64,000 nucleotides of DNA from Streptomyces sp. B3I8 (GTDB taxonomy: Bacteria; Actinomycetota; Actinomycetes; Streptomycetales; Streptomycetaceae), in the NCBI RefSeq assembly GCF_030816915.1, contig NZ_JAUSYN010000002.1, forward strand, positions 3,361,501 through 3,425,500. The letters are read 5' to 3'. Position 1 is the first letter of the stretch, and every line of letters starts with the position of its first letter. Below, piece by piece: positions 61,834 through 64,000 of this stretch. A model generated the notes under the pieces. It did no database searches and was not told where the DNA came from. It saw only the letters and a list, made by a program, of their open reading frames with translations. The position numbers and the translations under genes are program-made.

Positions 61834-62622
61834 TCACCCGCCGCGCCGGACCATCGTCTCGATGCCCGCGATCAGGAGCTCCAGGGCGAAGGCGAAGTCA
61901 CGGTCCCTGATCTCCTCCACCGTGCCGTCCCCGCGGGCCTCTTCGAGGTCCGCGGAGTCGTGCACGGCCTCGCGCAGCTCCGGCTCGCGCGTCACGGCGT
62001 TCATCGCCCGGCGGCAGTAGTCGTCCTGGCTCATCCCCGCCGAGGCACAGCGCCGCACGAAGTGGCCCTCGATGGTGCCGAAGCCGTAGACGAACTGGAA
62101 GACCGCCGAGAGGGCACCCGCCCGGCCGGCGGCCGGCAGTCCGGTGCGGCGGACCACCCGTCGCACGGCGAGCTGGAACTCCACCGCGTGCGGGCCGATA
62201 TTGAGGAAGGTCCCGGCGAGCGAGGACAGCCAGGGGTGGCGCACCAGCAGCGCGCGGTAGGCGCCGGCCAGCGTCCGCAGCTCCTCACGCCAGTCGGCCG
62301 GTCCGGTCCCCGCCGGTTCCGGTCCCGGTGGGCGGATTTCGCCGAACGCCGCGTCAAGTGCCAGTTCCAGCAGGTCGTCCTTGGTGTCGACGTACCAGTA
62401 GACGGACATCGCGGTCACGTTCAGCTCCGCCGCCAGCCGGCGCATGGAGAACTTGGTGAGCCCCTCGGCGTCCAGCAGCCGTACCGTCGCCGCGGTGATC
62501 CGGTCGCGGTCCAGGCCCGAGGGCTGTCCCCCGCCACCGCGTCCGCCGCCCCGGGGCGCCCTGTCCTCCAGCCAGACGCTGGTCCGCGGCGGACGACCGG
62601 CCCGCTCGGCTGCCCTCACCAT
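61834..62622 (-). CDS. TetR-family regulator
   Basis: 262 aa from the ATG at 62622. After an Arg/Gly-rich leader, HTH at about residues 40-85 (RITAATVRLLDAEGLTKFSM; LAAELNVTAMSVYWYVDTKD), then a TetR_C_1-like ligand domain (WREELRTLAGAYRALLVRHP; FQFVYGFGTIEGHFVRRCAS). The C-terminal type is that of tetracycline-repressor-like efflux regulators. No divergent target gene is seen: the 175 bp upstream lead to the broken kinase region. Confidence 0.88.
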   Translation of the reverse strand: MVRAAERAGRPPRTSVWLEDRAPRGGGRGGGGQPSGLDRDRITAATVRLLDAEGLTKFSMRRLAAELNVTAMSVYWYVDTKDDLLELALDAAFGEIRPPGPEPAGTGPADWREELRTLAGAYRALLVRHPWLSSLAGTFLNIGPHAVEFQLAVRRVVRRTGLPAAGRAGALSAVFQFVYGFGTIEGHFVRRCASAGMSQDDYCRRAMNAVTREPELREAVHDSADLEEARGDGTVEEIRDRDFAFALELLIAGIETMVRRGG

Positions 62623-62796
62623 GGCGCACCATCCTCGCACTCCGGGACCGGCCGCACTGCGGGCGACCACTGTCTGTGAATCTTCCCTCTCGGCCCGCCG
62701 TCACAACACGGTCGGACGGCCCCGGGTACGGGGCGGGACGGGCCGGTGGCCCGGGGCGCACACCGCGCCCCGGGCCACCGGCCCGTCCGTCCGTCG

Positions 62797-62970
62797 TCAG
62801 CCGTTGTCGCTGCCTCCCGTCGGCCGGGTGAAGTCGTAGAAGGTGGCCGAACCGACCGTCACCCTCTTGAAGTTGCTCTCCACCCATGAGCTGATCTTCG
62901 ACGAGGTCCCGGAGTCCCCGCCCATGCCGCCGCCGGCGATGAAGCAGTGGATCCTGCCGTCCGCGAACCG
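62797..62970 (-). pseudogene. C-terminal remnant of a glycosyltransferase-like membrane protein
   Basis: The minus-strand frame ends FADGRIHCFIAGGGMGGDSG, SSKISSWVESNFKRVTVGSA then TFYDFTRP before TGA at 62797. This Gly-rich, SWV-containing tail matches, from memory, the periplasmic end of Streptomyces ArnT/Dol-P-Man-type transferases. Only about 58 codons remain; upstream the frame passes straight into kinase sequence read in another frame, so a deletion joined two genes near 62980. Confidence 0.55.
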
Positions 62971-62979
62971 CCCCACGCG

Positions 62980-63974
62980 AGCAGCGCGCCGCGCTCGGTG
63001 ACGGTGGTGCCGGGCGGGGTGTGGGTGCGGGCGTTGGCCGGCAGGTTGACCAGGACCTGTTGCAGCCGGGCGGCGTCGGCGGAGACCAGCGCCGGTTCGT
63101 CGGGCAGCTGAAGGCGCCGGACGTGGTCGCGGCCGGCGGCGCGGGCGTCGCTGACGGTGTCCACGACCAGCGGGACCAGGTCGGTCTGTTCGAACCGCAG
63201 CGGCCGTCCGGCGTCCAGCCGGGCGAGCGGCAGCAGGTCCTCCACGAGCAGGGTCATCCGCCCGGCCTCGGACTCGATGCGGCCGAGTGCGTGCCGGGTG
63301 TCGGGGCCGACCCGTTCCCGGCCGCGCCGGGTCAGCTCGGCGTAGCCGCGGATGGAGGCGAGCGGGGTGCGCAGCTCGTGGCCGGCGTCGGCGACGGACT
63401 GCCGTACCCGCGTCTCGCTCTGCCGGCGGGCGCCCGGGATCTCCACGCTGTGCTCGTCGCCGTCCCGCGCGACGGTGGCGAGCGCCTCGCGCTGGGCGGC
63501 GCTGAGCGACCCGACCTCCATCTGCGGGATGTTGTTGTCGTCCCTGGCCTTGTCGCCGACCTCGGCCTCGGTCTCAGTGACGGTGCCGTCCGTGAGCGTG
63601 GCGGCGATGGTGCCGGGGGCTGGGGGCCGCGGGTGACGAAGTCGGTGAGGTCGGTGCCGCGCGCCTGGCGCCCGTCGCCGTTCCGGCGGCCGGCGCTCTG
63701 CCCGTCACCGTTCTGCCGGCCGGCGCTCTGTCCGCCCGGCGCGGTGCCGTTCTTGAGACCCTCGGGCGGGGGGAACTCGCCGGAGGCCCGCGCCGCGATC
63801 TCCTGGAGCTGCCCGTCGAGCTGGTCGTAGAGGTGCGAGCGCAGTGCCACCGTCGTCACGGTCCCGATCACCCTTCAGACCACGGCGATCAGCGCCGGCG
63901 AGGCGACGACGAGGCGCGTCCGCAGAATGCGCGGCCGCCCTGCCGGTCCCTCCGCGTACGCGGCCGTCGGCGTC
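62980..63974 (-). pseudogene. Broken sensor histidine kinase (stop codon, frameshift, 3' deletion)
   Basis: Pieces of one kinase: RPRILRTRLVVASPALIAVV (membrane helix 1) interrupted by an in-frame TGA at 63875-63877, then VIGTVTTVALRSHLYDQLDG; an outer domain that shifts frame at about 63611-63626 (from TRGPQ to TIAATLTDGTVTETEAEV); the phospho-acceptor helix SVADAGHELRTPLASIRGYA; and the start of the HATPase domain, LVNLPANARTHTPPGTTVT. The N, G and later boxes are missing, replaced by the glycosyltransferase tail. Its 5' end approaches the window edge. Each lesion alone would inactivate it. Confidence 0.85.
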
Positions 63975-64000
63975 GGCTCACGACACGGCGGGCTTGATCA

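Overview
The window is high-GC actinobacterial DNA, almost certainly a Streptomyces chromosome. The gene order purL-purQ-purS / Lsr2-like / purC / purD / dnaX / 4.5S RNA / tRNA-Ser, followed by parS sites, upp, tadA, tRNA-Ser and two adjacent SigB-family sigma genes, matches the conserved Streptomyces core as I remember it from S. coelicolor. GTG and TTG starts, Gly/Ala/Pro-rich linkers and strong G/C third positions agree.

Layout. 1-16.3 kb is core: the purSQL operon (purL runs off the left edge), a small nucleoid protein divergent from it, three tRNA-Gly genes that bracket a TetR/aldo-keto reductase pair and a decayed response regulator, purC, an N,N-dimethylformamidase-like protein, a membrane protein that looks like an M48 peptidase without its zinc motif, purD, dnaX, and the SRP RNA beside tRNA-Ser(GGA).

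16.36-28.73 kb is an integrated element in the 3' end of tRNA-Ser(GGA), bounded by a 73-bp perfect direct repeat. It carries a mobC-relaxase pair but no intact integrase, replication or DNA-pump gene. Its cargo is a GT8 glycosyltransferase divergent from an Stf0-like sulfotransferase, a DUF317 protein, an orphan Imm10-like immunity protein and several small or broken genes. Just outside its right end lies the decayed C-terminus of a tyrosine integrase, then a VOC protein, an ECF41-type sigma factor, an FMN reductase and a tautomerase-SnoaL fusion, ending in a third, degenerate copy of the att region near 32.6 kb. I read this as two elements stacked in one tRNA gene.

32.7-62.6 kb returns to core: an FtsX/ATPase transporter next to a two-component system, a DUF72 gene ending in three perfect parS-type palindromes, a CopC/CopD copper protein, an MFS pump, an iron-box-controlled operon (penicillin acylase family plus siderophore-type acetyltransferase), a DNA glycosylase, upp, tadA with its partner, tRNA-Ser(CGA), two SigB-type sigma factors, a MarR-controlled multidrug pump fused to surface-type beta domains beside a YceI protein, and ANTAR, STAS, F420 and TetR genes. 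The right edge holds a sensor kinase broken by a stop codon, a frameshift and a 3' deletion that joins it to the tail of a different protein.

All functional calls rest on reading the translated sequence and remembered family features; no database search was run.
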